Program-made: the position numbers and the translations under genes
Shown here: piece by piece, positions 43,396 through 52,160 of the stretch
Numbering within the stretch: position 1 is the stretch's first letter
Layout of the letters: every line of letters begins with the position of its first letter
Assembly (NCBI RefSeq): GCF_900109225.1
Contig: NZ_FNZK01000019.1
Coordinates: 46,222-110,221, forward strand
From: Propionispira arboris
Lineage (GTDB): Bacteria; Bacillota; Negativicutes; Selenomonadales; Selenomonadaceae
Direction of reading: 5' to 3'
DNA length: 64,000 bases
The notes under the pieces: model-generated
Told to the model about the DNA's origin: nothing
The model's database searches: none
Seen by the model: only the letters and a program-made list of their open reading frames with translations

Positions 43396-45148
43396 ACTTT
43401 TCACCTAGCCTTTTTCGTTCACGTGCATTTTCAATAATTTTTATAAAGACTTCATTCATACCGGCTTCTTTTGTGCCAACCTTTTCTCTGATTTCCTGCG
43501 GAGCTCCAATAGCTAAAAGCTTCCCCTGATCCTGTATCATAATTCGATCACAGTACTCAGCTTCTTCCATAAAATGTGTCGTAATAATAATTGTTGTTCC
43601 TTTTGCGGCAAGAACTGTAATCTGTCGCCAAAAATCTCGTCTGGCAAGTGGATCGATTCCACTTGTAGGCTCATCAAGAAATAAAATTTTGGGTTCATGC
43701 AAAAGTGCTACCGCCATGGAAAGCCTTTGCTTAAAGCCGCCAGGAAGCTCACCTGCAGCCTTATCTTCCTGCCCGTTGAGCTGGAATTCTTCTAAAACTT
43801 CTTCCATCCTTCGTTTCAGTCTTTTCGAAGCCATTCCATATGCTCCGCCATAAAACAACAAATTTTCCCGCACACTCAGGTTCCCATATAAGGAAAATTT
43901 TTGTGCAACATAACCAATATTTGCTCTTGCTTGTGTTCTTGCCGTACGCAAATCCACTCCTGCAACACGCAGAAATCCACTGGTTATTGGCAGCAAACCG
44001 CAAAGCATACGAAAAGTAGTTGTCTTTCCTGCTCCATTTGGACCCAAGAGGCCAAACACCTCTCCCGCATGTACTTGAAAAGAAGTATTAGCAACCGCTG
44101 TAAAATCACCAAATTTACGAACTAAATCACGAACTTCAATATCCACCTTTTCTGACAGACTATATTCTCCTGAAAAAAATATTTTATTTTTTTTCGATAA
44201 AGAATTTTTTTCATGCTTTCTTTTATCCTGATGAAGTAAGATCATAAACCCATCTTCCAGTCGTTCCTCCACTGGTTCTGCGTTCAATTCAGGCCTCGGT
44301 TTTTCTTTCTCGTTCTGCTGGATAAACCGCACAGCTCCACCTTCTGGAACGGCATCCACCACATGTTCTTTATCATCAAGCAGCATCGTCTGTAATATGC
44401 GGGTTGGCATATTAGCTTTTGGCCAGGCTTTATAACAGCGGCCTTTGGCAATAGAGCACAAATCCGCTGGAGTTCCTCGTTTCAATAAACGGCCAGCATT
44501 CATAACCAGAACTTCCTGGCAAAGAGCAGCCTCTTCCATATAAGCTGTACTAACAAAAACACTCAGTGCCTCTTCTTTTACTAATTGCTGCAGAATTTCC
44601 CAAAGCTCTCGCCGCGAAAGAGGATCGACACCAACAGTTGGTTCATCCAATAATAAAAGCTCCGGTGATCGCACGAGTGTGCAAGCCAGCCCTAGTTTTT
44701 GCTTCATCCCACCTGACAGCTTTCCTGCCTGACGTTCCGTAAAATTTTTCAACCCTGTCATTTCCAAAAGATGTGAAAATCTCTCTTCTCTTACATTTTT
44801 GTCAATGCCATGCAAGTCTGCATAAAGGTTCATATTTTCCTGGATAGTCAAATCTTCATAAAGACCAAATCTTTGCGGCATATAGCTGATACGATTCTGT
44901 ATGTTTTGCTCATTTCCTTGTGTTTTCATTCCAAGCACCAACAGCTGTCCTGCCGATGGTTCCATCAGCCCTGCAATCAATCGCATAAGTGTAGTTTTGC
45001 CAGCACCATCCGGCCCAATCAAAGCCGTAAGTGTTCCCTTCAGGACAGAAAAATCCACCTCATGTAAAGCTGTTATTTTTCGTGTAGATCGATGTATTGG
45101 AAACTCTTTTGTCAGGTGCTCCGCAAGTATAATCTTTGCATCCGTCAT
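43385..45148 (-). CDS. ABC transporter ATPase with two fused NBDs, YbhF-like
   Basis: 587 residues. First NBD: GPDGAGKTT (about 43-51), LSGGMKQK, LLLLDEPT. Second NBD: GPNGAGKTT (about 367-375), LPGGFKQR, ILFLDEPT. Between them is a linker of about 100 residues rich in E and K. The second signature has LPGG instead of LSGG, so the two ATP sites may be unequal. Drives the YbhS/YbhR-like permeases. Confidence 0.92.
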   Translation of the reverse strand: MTDAKIILAEHLTKEFPIHRSTRKITALHEVDFSVLKGTLTALIGPDGAGKTTLMRLIAGLMEPSAGQLLVLGMKTQGNEQNIQNRISYMPQRFGLYEDLTIQENMNLYADLHGIDKNVREERFSHLLEMTGLKNFTERQAGKLSGGMKQKLGLACTLVRSPELLLLDEPTVGVDPLSRRELWEILQQLVKEEALSVFVSTAYMEEAALCQEVLVMNAGRLLKRGTPADLCSIAKGRCYKAWPKANMPTRILQTMLLDDKEHVVDAVPEGGAVRFIQQNEKEKPRPELNAEPVEERLEDGFMILLHQDKRKHEKNSLSKKNKIFFSGEYSLSEKVDIEVRDLVRKFGDFTAVANTSFQVHAGEVFGLLGPNGAGKTTTFRMLCGLLPITSGFLRVAGVDLRTARTQARANIGYVAQKFSLYGNLSVRENLLFYGGAYGMASKRLKRRMEEVLEEFQLNGQEDKAAGELPGGFKQRLSMAVALLHEPKILFLDEPTSGIDPLARRDFWRQITVLAAKGTTIIITTHFMEEAEYCDRIMIQDQGKLLAIGAPQEIREKVGTKEAGMNEVFIKIIENARERKRLGEKYDR

Positions 45149-45168
45149 AAAACCCCATCCTCATTTTT

Positions 45169-46206
45169 TTAAAGTTTTACTTTTACTGTTGCAGGCATCC
45201 CCATGCGCAATAAATTTTCCGTATCTTCCACATAAACCCGAATCTCATACAAAAGAGATGTTCTAAGTTCATCGGTTTGCACTGTTTTAGGCGTAAATTC
45301 TGCTGTTGATGAAATATAGCCTATTTGTCCGTCAATTGCTTTGTCATGATAAGTATCGATAAAAACTTCTGCTTTCTGTCCTTCATATATTTTCCCCAAG
45401 TCTGTTTCTTTTATATATGCTCTGACCCATTTTTTATTATTTAGCACTAATTTAAAAACAGGCTGTTGTGGTGAACCCATATCACCAACTTCTAAAAGAC
45501 GCGAACGCACCACGCCATCCGATGGAGCCCGCAATTCAGTTTGCGCCAGAATATAGGACTGACGGGAAAGCTCCTCTTTCAATGCTTTTAATTGTGCTTC
45601 TGCCTCTGCAATATCTTCATCTCTCGCACCAGCCAAAGCAAGATTATATGCCTCACCAGCTTCCTTTTTTTTAGCAACTGCTACATTTGCCTTGGCTTGT
45701 ACATCTTCCAGGTCCTGCTGGCTCACCGAACGTCCAGATGAACTTTCAAATGCATTTTGCTTGCGCGAAAGCTCTTGTGCAGCATACGCCTGATCCGCCT
45801 TTGCCGCCTCTAATTTCGCCGCATATTGGGCAATTTCTTCCGGTCGTGTTCCATTTTTCAAACGTAATACAACATTTTCTTGGGCTTCAATCTGTGAAGT
45901 CACCTGCTGTATTTTTAATGATACTTCCTCTGGGTCAAGCTTTGCTAATAGCTGACCTTTTTTTACAGAATCCCCCTCTTCGACAAAAATATCGGTAATC
46001 CGATCACTTCCCCTGAAGGCAAGCGCCACTTCACGAACATCTACATTTCCAGATAAGCATAATTCACTGGCCGCTTTTGCTGCTTGGTTTTTTTCTTTTT
46101 GATAATAAAAAAAAGTGCCTATACTTACAAGCAAAACAAGAAAAACGATAAAAACAGTTTTCTTTTTTCTTTGAACCAAATTAATAAAATTTATATTTTC
46201 TTTCAT
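45169..46206 (-). CDS. HlyD family periplasmic adaptor, YbhG-like
   Basis: 345 residues: a single N-terminal membrane anchor (about 16-34, VFIVFLVLLVSIGTFFYY), split lipoyl domain halves (VDVREVALAFRGSDRI and LRAPSDGVVRSRLLEVGDMG), a long coiled-coil between them (about 85-215) and a beta-barrel with KAEVFIDTY. Links the inner-membrane pump to an outer-membrane channel, so the cell should have two membranes. Confidence 0.92.
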   Translation of the reverse strand: MKENINFINLVQRKKKTVFIVFLVLLVSIGTFFYYQKEKNQAAKAASELCLSGNVDVREVALAFRGSDRITDIFVEEGDSVKKGQLLAKLDPEEVSLKIQQVTSQIEAQENVVLRLKNGTRPEEIAQYAAKLEAAKADQAYAAQELSRKQNAFESSSGRSVSQQDLEDVQAKANVAVAKKKEAGEAYNLALAGARDEDIAEAEAQLKALKEELSRQSYILAQTELRAPSDGVVRSRLLEVGDMGSPQQPVFKLVLNNKKWVRAYIKETDLGKIYEGQKAEVFIDTYHDKAIDGQIGYISSTAEFTPKTVQTDELRTSLLYEIRVYVEDTENLLRMGMPATVKVKL

Positions 46207-46207
46207 T

Positions 46208-47725
46208 TTACTGTTTCCTCACTTTTTCTGCATTTTTAATATTACTATTGTTAATCTCATCGTTTTCCAAAGGCGACCAACCGCCTCCCATAGCTTTAAA
46301 AAGCTGCACCAGATCCGTGAGTTCCTGCCCTTTACTCACTACATAATCATTCTGCAGTTTAAGTAAATTACGCTGTGCATCTAAAACATCATGGTAATCA
46401 GTTAAACCATTTTCGTAGCTGTTTTGCGCAAGTTCCAATGCATCTTTGGCAGATTTTGTGCCTTTTTGCAACGCCTCTTTTCTTTCTCTTTCCTGTGAAA
46501 GCCCGGTCAATGAATTTCGCACTTCCGCAACAGCTTGTAACACTGTATTTTCATAATCTGCAAAATACTCTTTTTCCTTCTCTGTCTGTACATCAATATT
46601 TCTATGAATAGCACCCGCATGAAATATTGGCAAACTAATTTGAGGGCCAATACTAAAGCCTTTACTTCCTATAGAAATCAAAGATCCGCTATTTTCCGAC
46701 TCCCAGCCCAATGACCCAAACAGGGAAAATTTCGGTTTTAAATCTCCCTTTGCCGCTTTCGTTTTAGCAAGCTGCGCTGCTAGTTTTCTTTCCGCAGCAT
46801 GTATATCAGGCCTTTGCCTAAGCGAATCGGCGGGTATAGCCGCATAAAGCTGCGGGTTGATATCTGGTAGTCCTGAATTTTTCTGCAACGTTGCCTGCAA
46901 GCTTCCTGGCAACGAACCAGTTAAAATAGCTAATCGGTTCATCGTTTCCGAAATACTCGTTTTCAACTCGGGAATTTCTGCCTGCATCTGCTGTAAGGTA
47001 TAGCTTGCCTGCGTCGATGGCAAGTCACTTATCAAACCTGCATCGCGTTTTGCTTGCAGCAATTCTATGGATTTTTCCTGAGATTTAACCTGTTCTTTTA
47101 CAATCTCCAATCGTTCCTGCAGCGCTCTAAGCGAAATATAATTCATAGCAACCTCAGAAGAAAGCGTGACCCAATTAGCATAAAGCGATGCATGTTCTGC
47201 CTGCAAGCTTGCTGATGCAGCACGGACATTCTCTCTTTGCCGGCCAAAAACATCAATTTCCCAAGAGGCATCCATTCCCAGCTTATAATCTGTGTGAAAC
47301 CCTCGCAACCCTGTATATGGTGAATTTTCTGAAGTATCTGTTCTCGTCCAGCTTCCATTCGCATCCAACCAGGGCAACAGCGTCGCTTTACTGATTCCCA
47401 AAGCGGCTCGGGCCTCATTGACACGTGCGCGGGCCGATAGCAGATCTTTGTTTTGTTGCAATGACAAGGTAATCAGCCGCGTTAATGTATCATCCTGCAT
47501 GACGCTCCACCAATTCGCCAAAATTTCTGGTGACAAAGCAGCTTTTTCATCTTGCTCAAAATAAGGTTCTGGATATTTCAACGCTAAATCTGTCCAAGAT
47601 TCCTTGGTCAAACCTTCATATTTTGCGTCAGCAGTACTTTCTGCGGCATAGCCTATACTATTAAAAAGTACAGAAACCAATATTACCAAAGCAGCTCCAA
47701 CCAATTGTTCAGGTAGTTTTCTCAT
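46208..47725 (-). CDS. TolC/NodT family outer-membrane efflux protein
   Basis: 505 residues from the ATG at 47725; the extended frame to 47755 needs a TTG. Signal peptide ending near GYAAES (no lipobox). Two internally repeated TolC halves (about 85-290 and 300-500) with NKDLLSARARVNEARAALG and RQRPDIHAAERKLAAQLA. Outer-membrane trimeric channel for the exporter; first gene of the six-gene operon. Together with the adaptor it is the best evidence in the window for a diderm envelope. Confidence 0.92.
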   Translation of the reverse strand: MRKLPEQLVGAALVILVSVLFNSIGYAAESTADAKYEGLTKESWTDLALKYPEPYFEQDEKAALSPEILANWWSVMQDDTLTRLITLSLQQNKDLLSARARVNEARAALGISKATLLPWLDANGSWTRTDTSENSPYTGLRGFHTDYKLGMDASWEIDVFGRQRENVRAASASLQAEHASLYANWVTLSSEVAMNYISLRALQERLEIVKEQVKSQEKSIELLQAKRDAGLISDLPSTQASYTLQQMQAEIPELKTSISETMNRLAILTGSLPGSLQATLQKNSGLPDINPQLYAAIPADSLRQRPDIHAAERKLAAQLAKTKAAKGDLKPKFSLFGSLGWESENSGSLISIGSKGFSIGPQISLPIFHAGAIHRNIDVQTEKEKEYFADYENTVLQAVAEVRNSLTGLSQERERKEALQKGTKSAKDALELAQNSYENGLTDYHDVLDAQRNLLKLQNDYVVSKGQELTDLVQLFKAMGGGWSPLENDEINNSNIKNAEKVRKQ

Positions 47726-47899
47726 CTTTATATTCACGCCTTTCTCTTCGTTCAAGGCACAAAACGCAATGAAAAACTTGTGCCTAAACGCATTGTTTTT
47801 TTATAATATAATGACTTATTTGCTTTGCCTGCTTCCTTGTTTAAGGCGTTAAATATTATTTTCAACCTTCACCTTCTGTAAAATATATTTCTTTCTTGC

Positions 47900-47941
47900 A
47901 TTATATCAAATTCAAATTTTAATTTCAAGTTAATATTTGAA
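47900..47941 (-). promoter_or_regulatory. Promoter and overlapping dyad of the efflux operon
   Basis: Minus strand TTGAAA (47928-47923), 17-nt spacer, TATAAT (47905-47900). The dyad TTCAAAT (47911-47917)/ATTTGAA (47935-47941) covers the -35 and spacer, a fitting place for the TetR-type repressor encoded at the operon end. A second hairpin AGGCACAA/TTGTGCCT lies in the leader near 47754-47783. Confidence 0.55.
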
Positions 47942-48079
47942 ATTTCATTTAACACGATATAATGTGATTCTTTTTGTCAACCTATAGACTCAAATCTGTT
48001 AAAGTATATACAAATAAATGCATTATCAGCTGACCTTGGCTGATAACCTTTCATACGAATAACCTCTATTTTTAGACGT

Positions 48080-48111
48080 AAAAAAGGCTCCGCACCAGCC
48101 ACGCGAAGCCT
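48080..48111 (-). terminator. Terminator next to the tRNA fragment
   Basis: Minus strand AGGCTTCG, 11-nt loop, CGGAGCCT and six T. It ends transcripts coming from the flavoprotein gene and the tRNA fragment. Confidence 0.8.
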
Positions 48112-48121
48112 AGGATTTTAC

Positions 48122-48166
48122 TGGCAGAGAGAGTGGGATTCGAACCCATGGTACCTTGCGTTACGC
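48122..48166 (-). pseudogene. 3' fragment of a tRNA-Ser gene
   Basis: Minus strand: variable-arm-like GTAACGCAAGGTACC, T-arm ATGGGTTCGAATCCCAC, acceptor 3' strand TCTCTCTG and encoded CCA (48124-48122). The anticodon, D-arm and 5' acceptor are missing: upstream is the last codons of the flavoprotein gene. The long variable arm and GAATCCC..CTCTC favour serine. Typical of a tRNA gene end carried along by an integration event. The rest of 47726-48191 holds the efflux promoter and no gene. Confidence 0.7.
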
Positions 48167-48191
48167 TTGAATACCTGTCATCTTCCCTTTA

Positions 48192-49130
48192 TTATTTCTT
48201 TATAGTCGCTGGTTTATAGTCCGTATACTTTTTGCATTTCTTTTCTATAATACCAATATTGTCAAAATATTTTTTCATAGTATCTTGTATTTCAAAAAAG
48301 TGATCCTTGGCACCATTGCCATTTAGCATGGATTTTCTATGCCCGTCCTGTTCAATAACAAATTTCCATTTTCCGTTCTCGTCTTTTTCTAAATCGCCAC
48401 CACAATGACAGATAGGACACTCAATGATAAACCCTGCTTCATTCCAAAGCGGCTCCCCCAATGATAAAACATTGGAATGACAGTTCGGACACCAGCCCAA
48501 TTTTTCATCGCCAAGAAAAGTCACATTTTCATAATTTTTAATACCTATTACTAAGTTCTCGCCCACGTGGGCAGCTCTATTAAGTAGATCCTCATCAAGC
48601 AAAACCTGCCCTGGTCTTGGCGCACGGTTTACCATTACTTGATCCACTACTTTAATATCTTGTGATAGTAAGGTTATATTCACACTTTCTAAAGTCAGCG
48701 ACATCCAGCTATGAGTTGACCCCCCATTGCCTATAATCGCACCAACACGATGACGGAAAAATGCCTGATTGCCTACTTGCTTATGAAAGTTTGGTTCATA
48801 AGCCAAAAAACGATCCGTAAAGACACGATAAATCCCAGCCGACATAAAAGAATATGCCGGAACGGTCACCAAAATTCCGTCCGCTGCCAGCCATTCCTTC
48901 ATAATCAAGTCCATATCGTCTTTATTTTTATACACACATTCCGGTGCTTCGCCCTTTTGCGTAAACTTTACGGTGCAAGATTCACAGCCTGAACAGGGTT
49001 TTATCGTGTAATCATGCAGATTAATCATTTTTACCTCTGCTCCGAGTTCCTCGGCTCTCATCAGCGCGGCTTTTGTTAAAATTTCACCATTACCATTTTT
49101 TCTGCCTGCAATAACTGCCAATATTTTCAT
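48192..49130 (-). CDS. Flavodoxin-fold NAD(P)H oxidoreductase with C-terminal zinc ribbon
   Basis: 312 residues from the ATG at 49130 (GGAGG, 5 nt). Residues 1-190: NADPH-dependent FMN reductase fold with AVIAGRKNGNGE, the cysteine group C-x2-C-x2-C-x12-C (about 45-64) of iron-sulfur flavoproteins and TVPAYSFMSAG. Residues about 215-260 hold two CPxC pairs (CPNC, CPIC), a rubredoxin/zinc-ribbon-like knot not usual in small FMN reductases. Last gene of a three-gene operon; may hand electrons to the ene-reductase. Confidence 0.82.
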   Translation of the reverse strand: MKILAVIAGRKNGNGEILTKAALMRAEELGAEVKMINLHDYTIKPCSGCESCTVKFTQKGEAPECVYKNKDDMDLIMKEWLAADGILVTVPAYSFMSAGIYRVFTDRFLAYEPNFHKQVGNQAFFRHRVGAIIGNGGSTHSWMSLTLESVNITLLSQDIKVVDQVMVNRAPRPGQVLLDEDLLNRAAHVGENLVIGIKNYENVTFLGDEKLGWCPNCHSNVLSLGEPLWNEAGFIIECPICHCGGDLEKDENGKWKFVIEQDGHRKSMLNGNGAKDHFFEIQDTMKKYFDNIGIIEKKCKKYTDYKPATIKK

Positions 49131-49180
49131 ATTTGCCTCCATAAATTTCATATTAAAGTTCTACTGCTGTATCAAGAAAA

Positions 49181-49966
49181 TTATCCCCAATTATTTTTTT
49201 CTTCCACATATACTTGTGGTAAAATTTTAGCTAAATTGCTAAATTCTTTAATATTATGACTAAACAATGCACGTACTACTTCTTCTGGCACAGATTTCCC
49301 CTCAGGTATTACCTTTACGATTTCTCCGTTATTAAAAGCATATCCAATCCAAAATCTTGATTCAAACATTGTCCCGCCGTCTACTGCATAAAACTTATGT
49401 GTCATAAATGCGGGACATGCACCCACGCCTATTGCACATACCAGCGAATTACAGTATTTCGTTCTAATTAAACTTATATCATAACCAAAGTCTTTCGGAT
49501 TTTTAAAACACAATGTCAACTTATCCGGTCCCATTCCAATATCTTCTAGTATTTCATGGTTAACGCCCCATGTTTTTTGATAATTCGGTACTCCAGGATC
49601 TAACACATACTCTGGCTTATCCGCCCGAGCATAATAATGATCCTCAGAATCCCATATTTTATATCTTAAATCACTGGACACACTATGCCATCCAAACCAC
49701 CAATCAAGCATTTCTACTGTTACGTTTTTCATAAATGTCTTATTAGCTACAAATCCCGTTCCAAGTCTTGTAACGCAGAATCCAATTTCTAATTCTGTAG
49801 CCTGTCCCACCAGAAATTTATTTTTCTCTTCAATGGAAAGAGCTTTCGCACTATCCGCTGCTTTCCCCATAGCTATTTTCTGTTTTTCAACAGGAATTTG
49901 GGCTAATTCCTGATAATAGTATTTAACATAAGGAAGCTTCTTTTCTATATCCGTTAATTCAACCAT
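49181..49966 (-). CDS. PhlG/phloretin-hydrolase family C-C bond hydrolase
   Basis: 261 residues. Residues that match the zinc site of diacetylphloroglucinol hydrolase PhlG are conserved: H94 (GWHS), H137/E138 (NHEILED), H190 (THKFY) and the H-x3-E pair H237/E241 (HNIKEF). The YKIWDSEDHYYAR segment (about 102-114) is also family-like. Family members cleave an acyl group from phloroglucinol rings, as PhlG and the phloretin hydrolase of Eubacterium ramulus do. Encoded between an ene-reductase and a flavoprotein gene. Confidence 0.85.
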   Translation of the reverse strand: MVELTDIEKKLPYVKYYYQELAQIPVEKQKIAMGKAADSAKALSIEEKNKFLVGQATELEIGFCVTRLGTGFVANKTFMKNVTVEMLDWWFGWHSVSSDLRYKIWDSEDHYYARADKPEYVLDPGVPNYQKTWGVNHEILEDIGMGPDKLTLCFKNPKDFGYDISLIRTKYCNSLVCAIGVGACPAFMTHKFYAVDGGTMFESRFWIGYAFNNGEIVKVIPEGKSVPEEVVRALFSHNIKEFSNLAKILPQVYVEEKNNWG

Positions 49967-49992
49967 TTTTTCCCTCCGTTTTGTTTCTAACC

Positions 49993-51978
49993 CTACATAA
50001 TATTCATTGCTGCAAGATAAGCTGTTTTTAATGCAGCATCTACTTTACCCGGATGAATACAATCACCAATTTCGAATACTGGAATGTTACCCGCAGCAGA
50101 CTTTAATTCATCTGTTTTATTTGATTTCATACCCAGCGCATAGAATATACGATCCGCCGCTAATGTCTTCTCATTTCCCAATTCATCTGCACACCGTACG
50201 CTATTTGATGTAATTTCCATACAATGATGACCAGTTAAGGTTGAAATTTCGTATTTGTCCATTTCATGCACTAACGCTTCACGATACATTCCAAAAGAGT
50301 CTTTTGCAACTTTTTCTAACATTTCAATTATAGTTACTTTATGCCCGCTTTTCGCTAAATGAAGTCCCGCTTCACAGCCAACAAGTCCACCTCCAATCAT
50401 AATAATTTGTTTCTCTTTTATTTCTTTTTGATTAAATATCTCCAGTGCCTGTGCCGCCGTATTCAATCCCTTTATTGGTGGCATTGATTGTGTGGCTCCA
50501 ATGGCTAAAATCAATGCCTCTGGACGCTGTTGCTTAATCAACTCTCCATTGGCCTTTTTTCCATAAATTACTTCAATGTTTCTTTTTTGTACTTCTGCTG
50601 CCAAAAGGTTTTTAAATGCTCTTAAATCCTCTTTATCCACATCAATATCTGTAAAATTCAAGACCCCGCCTAACGCAGTATGTTCATCTACTAATGTTAC
50701 TTTATGCCCGCGATTACAAGCAGTGATTGCGGCCTGCATTCCAGCTGGGCCACCTCCAATAATCAGAACCTTTCGACTTTTTTCCGGCTTCCCAATTTCA
50801 CTAAACATGACCTCAGTATCCGTTTCAGGATTAATTGCACAAACTCCTACTTTCTTAGACAGCGTCACTCCGTCATAAGGAATATCTGTATAACCTTCTT
50901 CTGGTGAACCTGGAAAACAGTTGAAACAGCGAACACAGCGTCTGATTTCATGTTCTCTGCCCGATGCTGCTTTATTAACAAATTCAGGATCTGCAATCAT
51001 CTGACGCCCTAAAATTACATAATCTGCTTTCCCTTCAGCGATAATTTTTTCTGCCATTTCTGGTGAATTAATTCCACCGACCACGCCCACTGGCAGGCTT
51101 GTATATTGCTTAATAATTGCCGAATCAGCTGCATTACAGCCGTGTTCAACAAACATAGAACTAAATTGGTGTGTTACAATTGGATCCGTATACAATCCCG
51201 TTGAAATGTGTACAGAATCAACAATCCCCTCCATCATATGACAAAATTTTCCTGTTTCTTCTACCGTACCTCCTCCAGAAACACCTTCTGCTGCACTTAG
51301 TCTGACATCAATAATAAAACCTTTTCCTGTTATTTCTCGTATTTTCTTCAAGATTGCAAGCGGAAATTTCGCTCTATTCGCTAAGGTACCACCATACATA
51401 TCTATTCTAGTGTTTAATCTTGGTGATAAAAATTGTGTAAACAGAAATCCATGCCCGCCATGAATCAAAATTCCATCAAATCCCGCTTTTTGCATAAATT
51501 TGGCGGCTATAGCAAATTCATTGGCTACTCTATCCATATCGTCTTGTGTCATTGCTTCAACTCTAATTCCTTTGCTAGTGGTAAACGCAACTGGACCAAT
51601 AGGATTTTTTTGACCTTTAAACGGAATTTTTTCAGATCCTGCATGAGATAATTCACAGATTGCTACAGCACCATATTTGTGAATACGATTAGCATATTCT
51701 GCAAAAGCGTCAAAACTTTTTCCTTCACAAACTGTAAAATCAACATTGGGAAATGGGAGTCTGTCCGCATCTGTAAAATTAATATCTGTTTCACCAACGA
51801 TAACAGCAGCTGCTCCGCCCTTTGCACGCGACTCAACTTTTCTGTAAGATTTTTCAGCTACTTGCGGATCAAGTGCAGATAAACTAAATGTCATGGGTGC
51901 ACTAACAATACGATTTTTATAAATCACTTTATTTACCTGAAATGGTTTAAATAAATTTTGAAAATTACTGCTCGACAT
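49993..51978 (-). CDS. NADH:flavin oxidoreductase/2,4-dienoyl-CoA reductase-type ene-reductase
   Basis: 661 residues: OYE-like FMN barrel (about 1-360), 4Fe-4S motif C-x2-C-x2-C then C (CVRCFNC ... VGVC, about 338-375) and FAD/NAD domains with GGGPAGMQAA (about 393-402) and GGGLVGCEAG. Same architecture as 2,4-dienoyl-CoA reductase FadH, bile-acid BaiCD/BaiH and the anaerobic enoate/flavone reductases of gut bacteria. Reduces an activated C=C bond; with the PhlG-like partner, a chalcone or related phenolic is possible. First gene of the operon. Confidence 0.88.
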   Translation of the reverse strand: MSSSNFQNLFKPFQVNKVIYKNRIVSAPMTFSLSALDPQVAEKSYRKVESRAKGGAAAVIVGETDINFTDADRLPFPNVDFTVCEGKSFDAFAEYANRIHKYGAVAICELSHAGSEKIPFKGQKNPIGPVAFTTSKGIRVEAMTQDDMDRVANEFAIAAKFMQKAGFDGILIHGGHGFLFTQFLSPRLNTRIDMYGGTLANRAKFPLAILKKIREITGKGFIIDVRLSAAEGVSGGGTVEETGKFCHMMEGIVDSVHISTGLYTDPIVTHQFSSMFVEHGCNAADSAIIKQYTSLPVGVVGGINSPEMAEKIIAEGKADYVILGRQMIADPEFVNKAASGREHEIRRCVRCFNCFPGSPEEGYTDIPYDGVTLSKKVGVCAINPETDTEVMFSEIGKPEKSRKVLIIGGGPAGMQAAITACNRGHKVTLVDEHTALGGVLNFTDIDVDKEDLRAFKNLLAAEVQKRNIEVIYGKKANGELIKQQRPEALILAIGATQSMPPIKGLNTAAQALEIFNQKEIKEKQIIMIGGGLVGCEAGLHLAKSGHKVTIIEMLEKVAKDSFGMYREALVHEMDKYEISTLTGHHCMEITSNSVRCADELGNEKTLAADRIFYALGMKSNKTDELKSAAGNIPVFEIGDCIHPGKVDAALKTAYLAAMNIM

Positions 51979-52065
51979 ATTACTTACACTCCTTTTATCT
52001 GTTATTATTGATTATACTTATTATATTTCTGTATTTTTGATACGTCTAATATTAAATTAAGCCTC

Positions 52066-52081
52066 AGTAATAACTATTACT
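52066..52081. promoter_or_regulatory. Inverted repeat AGTAATA-AC-TATTACT, candidate LysR site
   Basis: A perfect 7-bp dyad with 2-bp centre in the 182-bp region between the divergent ene-reductase and LysR genes. It contains the T-N(10-11)-A pattern of LysR boxes. Confidence 0.5.
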
Positions 52082-52160
52082 TATTTATTAGTCTTGAATG
52101 TCAAACTCAAATCCTATATAATAAATTAAAAATATAAATGCGAGGGAGGATACATACAAC

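Noticed and set aside
48122..48250. Complete tRNA-Ser gene
   Set aside because: Only the variable arm, T-arm and 3' acceptor are present; the sequence further 5' is the coding end of the flavoprotein gene.
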